Shown here piece after piece: positions 60,347 through 64,000 of a stretch of 64,000 bases of DNA. The stretch is from positions 97,552,247 through 97,616,246 of the forward strand of contig CM043954.1 of NCBI GenBank assembly GCA_014529385.2. The letters are read 5' to 3'. Under the pieces are notes generated by a model. The model was not told the origin of the DNA and did no database searches. It saw only the letters and a program-made list of their open reading frames with translations. This DNA comes from Adiantum capillus-veneris (taxonomy: Eukaryota > Streptophyta > Polypodiopsida > Polypodiales > Pteridaceae). Each line of letters starts with the position of its first letter. The stretch's first letter is position 1. The position numbers and the translations under genes were made by a program.

Positions 60347-60761
60347 TAGGAGGAATATGAACCTTGCATGGGCCTTGTAAGGAATCCTAATTTTTAGGGA
60401 TTAAGGCTAATGTTGTGTGGGGTTTAGGGGGCAAGGGCATTGAAGAAGGTAGTTTTGAGTAGGCTTTTCTAGCCTTTTTTTTAGACAAATGTAGGATGTG
60501 GACCTAAAGGGTTGCTTTCTCTCTCTAGCTTTTTTTAAAGTGAAGGAAGCATAGGGGTGTGTCCACATCAGCAATTCCGTGGGTCAAAAAGAGTCAAAAT
60601 TTGACTTTTTTTAAAAAAATTCATTTTTATTTGTTTTTTACTTAAAACTCCCTCCCAACATATATACATATCCAAAAATCATTTTTTGACCCATTTTTTA
60701 ACCCACAAGCTTAGAAAGTTCATTTTTTCAAAAATCTTTTCCCCCAAAAAGTAATAAACAT
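60347..60761. other. Non-coding stretch with an inverted repeat
   Basis: No gene seen. GTGGGTCAAAAAGAGTCAAA near 60577 faces TTTTTGACCCATTTTTTAAC-CCAC near 60685-60708, giving imperfect inverted arms of about 20 bp around 90 bp. GTCAAAATTTGAC at about 60590 is a smaller palindrome. The position, 200 bp before the transposase-like gene, makes a terminal inverted repeat worth checking. Confidence 0.45.
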
Positions 60762-60870
60762 TTTGTTCTCTCCTCCTCCTCCCTCCTCTCTCCCTCTCCC
60801 TCTCCCTCCCCCCTCCCTCCCCTCCCTCCCTCCTCTCCTCCCATCCTGCTCGACCTCTCTACCCTTCCCC
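60762..60870. repeat. Pyrimidine tract (CTC/CCT repeats)
   Basis: About 110 bp almost entirely C and T on the plus strand (TCTCCTCCTCCTCCCTCC...). It directly precedes the first exon of the next gene; such tracts are frequent in plant 5' leaders. Confidence 0.9.
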
Positions 60871-60911
60871 CTCTATCTTTTCATCATTTGCTTCCTCAGG
60901 CAACAGCTTAC

Positions 60912-63861
60912 ATGGTGCTCACGGACATCACAAATGGTTTGCTTCCACCACCACGTACTCCGCACACCAAAAGCATACATATTCGCTTACCCACGACATT
61001 TGCATCGAAGACCACTAGTGAAGGTGATCAAAGGTCATCACAGGAACCTCGCACCGCTTGTGAGACCAATGTTGAAATTTGGGTGGATGGCCATTTGTAC
61101 CCTTACGATCCTATAAGCCGCTTCCATCCACCGTTTAATAGCCTTTCCACATTTCTTCAATTTCTTGGGAGGGGAGAAGCAGGCTTGTTAGGCTATTGCA
61201 AGCGGCTATGTATGGGTGCAGGTTCTTCTTTGCATATGTGGATGCACGAATGTCAAGCTCTTCACCTCAAGACGACGGCATTACAAGAGAGTGTTGCCTC
61301 TTCGGAGAGGGTAGTTAAAAGTCTTGAACAACAAATGCAAGAAAAGGAGTCCCACATCCAGAAGCTTACCAACACCATCACATACTTGAAAGAAACACCC
61401 CTTGGTGCAAGGGAACGCAAACGCCCGTATTCAACCATTGAAACTCTTGCACATTCCGGAGGAGCACGCAAACGACGAGTTACAGCCACAAGGTGATTTG
61501 GTCTTTACTTGCATGCTGCATTCTTACTTCACACTATTTTCTAACATTTATGTTTATTTGTTGCTAGAAACTTCATCCAGGAGGCATGCGGTGGAACAAG
61601 CCAAGATAATCGAGTCAACCTTCTCACTAGTTGTCTCAATACCAAGGACGTTATTTCTATCTTACAATCACCTGGAGGTAAGCACATTAAGGATGCAGTC
61701 ACCAAGGACCTTATGCGTAAATTAAGAAATGTGGTTAATGATGATGACGTTCAACAAGCTTGTGATGAGGCTGGAATCAGCACCAAAGCCTATCAGGCTA
61801 TTTTTCAACTCCTAAAGGATGCCCTCAAAGAACATGGCATTGTGGAAAACCTATTTCCCGTTCCTCACAAGGTCAAGCTCGCAAAGAAGGCCACAAACAA
61901 AGATGTGTTCTCCCGCATTGGGACATACCTACACATTGAGGACACAATGCCAACTTCCCTTTATACTTCGTGCGTAACAAAGACAAGGGAAAAATGTAAG
62001 AAACAATCCATAAGACCTTCGAATAAGGGCTTTCCTTACACAATGTGGAACAATATTTTCGTGGATCTTAGAAGGCTTCAAGAAGCCATGCTTAGATTTT
62101 ACGAGTTACCTAAAGAAGGTGACACACTTTACTTTTTTCTTTGGTATTATTATTTTCATAGAAGCTGAAGTTTAAGGTCTTAGCACTATTTATTTTGTAG
62201 TGCTTGGCACAAAAGTTGCTTTTGTGCTGAAACTCGATGAGTGTCAAATAGTGAAAGGCCGAAGGTTAGAGAGGCTAAGTGTCACTCTAATGAACGAGGC
62301 CCTTCTGCAAACCAAGCGAAGGGATTCAGTCGAGCCATATCCCACCCTATCTTTTAGCGTGCAATCAGAGAAAGACATTTGGTGGTTGGGTGCTATTGAG
62401 GTGCCCAAAGAGACCAATGGAGTACTTTCGTGGATTTTTGAGAGAACTCCATGGATCACAGAAGTAATACACTCCCAAATTGCAGGTCAGAAGTTGGAGA
62501 TTGAGGGCTTTGGTAGTTATGATGTGGAGTGGCACTTAGGTGGGGATTTGAAGACCATAAAGTGTTTGCTTGGCTGCAAACAAGGGGCTTCTTCTCTCAT
62601 GCCTTGTCCATTTTGCACTCGAGGGTACAAACCTAATGGACAAAAATCACATAAGAGCACTGCAAAGACCAGTTACATGCTTCCATGGCAAGGGCATGGA
62701 GAACAAGGGTTAGATTGTCATGATGTCGGAGATGAAGGTAGAGAATGGGAAGCTTCTATTCTGAGATGTCCCATGCTCAATGCCCCAGACCGTGATCAAA
62801 AGGACCACACTTGGAATCCAATCTTTCGATTTCCTCTATCGAATGTACATTTTTGTACATTACATGCATTCATGCGTATTTTTGATAGGCTATTGAAGCT
62901 CCACATTGACTATGCTTTCACAATGAAACCGTTAGAAAAGTCCCAGGAAGCGATCGAAAGAGTGGAGGTACTCTTGAATTCCATTGGCTGTCACGGTGGA
63001 AATGTGTCTATAGTTGCTGCAAAGAACACAGGGGAGGCCCATGAAATTGCTCAACAAGTGTCAATGAGTGGACAAAAAGCTAGACACTTTTTGAAGAAAG
63101 TTTCCCAAGGAAATCCAAGTCGTATGATGCTCAAAGCAGCTCCAACCAGCAGGCAGGTAACCTTTGGGAGCTTTGGAAGGAGTTATGCAAAGCTACTACT
63201 GACAATGATTCAAATGGCGAGCTTGCAAACAAGCGCAAGCAAGTTTGGGCCCATTTTGATAAAATGGTCAAGCTTATGAGCCTTAACAGCACAACAGAAG
63301 AACAATAGCAATCATTTCAAGAAGCTTTGGTGGATTTTACCAAGGTCTTCACCCTTTCTTGGGGTGAAAATAACATCACACATTACATGGTAAGTCATTC
63401 ATGGTGTATTCATTACAAGGGATTGTTTTTATTTACTAATGTGGATCGTTTGCTCATGTGAACAGCATATCTTGTTTGCGCATGGTGCATTTTCTATGCA
63501 CAAGTATGGATAGCTTGAAATTTTTAGCACTCAAGGCATGGAGAAGTCCCATTATCGATCAAGGGGAGTGTACTTCAAAAATACTCGACATGGTGGTGGA
63601 GTGGTGCAATCCAATTATTTGGAGGAGATGTTCAACTGGTTTTTTCGCACAACATTTTCTCGTAAGCTCACAATGGAGCGTGCGCGACAATCCAAGATTT
63701 CTATTGAAGTGCGCAAATGGAGTCTTCAAGAGCATAGCAACAAGTGGCAAATGTCGCAAGGTCCCACCAAGCATGCTGCATGGCGGCGATGCAGAGTGCG
63801 ACAAGGATCAAAGTGGATACTGCGCGAGTCACTAAACGTGAACGCAGGGTCCAACTCTTAG
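60912..63861 (+). pseudogene. Four-exon transposase-like gene of an unnamed family, slightly decayed
   Basis: Exon 1 from the first ATG (60912) to 61492: an N-terminal region (NVEIWVDGHLYPYDPISRFH), a coiled coil (ESVASSERVVKSLEQQMQEK) and a basic stretch (GARKRRV). Exon 2 is 61568-62118, exon 3 is 62201-63389, exon 4 is 63466-63861. The three introns (75, 82, 76 bp) have GT-AG ends; the first two splices join in frame. Exon 3 holds FVLKLDECQIVKGRRLERLS (Asp at 62236), VEWHLGGDLKTIKCLLGCKQ (62539), CPFC (62605), and FCTLHAFMRIFDRLLKLHID. Exons 3-4 join ITHYM to HILFAHGAFSMHKY, then FSTQGMEKSHYRSR (Glu at 63541) and TRHGGG. From memory this layout recalls multicopy uncharacterised animal proteins thought to be transposase-derived; I have not verified that. 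Decay: a frameshift at about 63140-63160 and TAG stops at 63306 and 63511. Confidence 0.7.
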
Positions 63862-64000
63862 CGACATGTTTATTTAAAAAATAATAATTCTTTTAAAAAA
63901 ATTAGTGTAAACAGGGCCCTTTTTAAATGGGCCCTTATAAATATTGCATGCTCTCATAAATCACTCATTTCTTAAGAACAGGTGAGCTCTTACCAACGAA
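63862..64000. other. 3' flank of the transposase-like gene
   Basis: A/T-rich, with GGGCCC twice around TTTTTAAAT (about 63915-63935), a small inverted repeat. No gene in the remaining bases. Confidence 0.5.

Noticed and set aside
63910-63940. GGGCCC inverted repeat as a transcription terminator
   Set aside because: Plant nuclear genes do not use hairpin terminators; it is short and may be chance.

Overview
The window reads as repeat-dense nuclear DNA of a land plant. Nearly everything recognisable is mobile-element sequence: Ty3/gypsy elements of Tat type (a second RNase H, long LTRs), Ty1/copia elements with an initiator-Met-tRNA-type primer site, an L1-like LINE, a hAT/DUF659 transposase relic and one spliced transposase-like gene. 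Long (GA)n/(CT)n and (GT)n tracts and a degenerate CCCTAAA-type block (plant telomere motif) fit this. A seed-free plant such as a fern is possible but is only a guess. I see no rRNA, tRNA or CRISPR and no clearly intact host gene.

Layout. 1-5060: 5' half of a minus-strand gypsy element (G1): gag-protease running off the left edge, four small ORFs upstream of gag, a primer-binding-like site and a long LTR. 5803-6277: 3' remnant of a copia element. 6765-11760: decayed plus-strand gypsy pol (G5) with a duplicated RT segment. 11960-13420: second copy (G2) of the G1 family, minus strand. 13205-14193: local duplications, microsatellites and a hairpin. 14400-18722: LINE. 19248-20241: coiled-coil ORF relic and a perfect 68-bp duplication. 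21773-26207: copia element C1, plus strand. 27130-30365: degenerate telomere-like block, then a satellite-like array. 31571-39320: another minus-strand gypsy (G4) whose 5' region carries a regularly spaced DNA palindrome. 42090-43578: three long microsatellites. 44461-45546: an unrelated copia RT/RNase H end. 45541-49052: 3' half (pol plus LTR) of a G1/G2-like gypsy (G3). 50580-52560: RING-like fragment and hAT relic. 52614-60346: two head-to-tail copia elements, C3 and C2, of the C1 family. 60912-63861: four-exon transposase-like gene with decay marks.

How parts relate. C1, C2, C3 and the 5.8-kb remnant are one copia family; each copy is defective in a different place (C1 lacks protease and carries Glu-to-Lys changes at integrase and RNase H active sites; C2 lacks the RT YVDD segment; C3 lacks RT and RNase H). 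G1, G2 and G3 share an LTR with a minus-strand TATA box, and G1 and G2 also share a primer-site-like motif. G1 and G2 carry extra ORFs before gag, with a 1-kb module present only in G1. The most novel-looking items are the spliced gene at 60.9-63.9 kb, the 20-bp palindrome repeated about every 280 bp at 37.5-38.9 kb, and the paired unknown ORFs at 1.6-2.6 kb.
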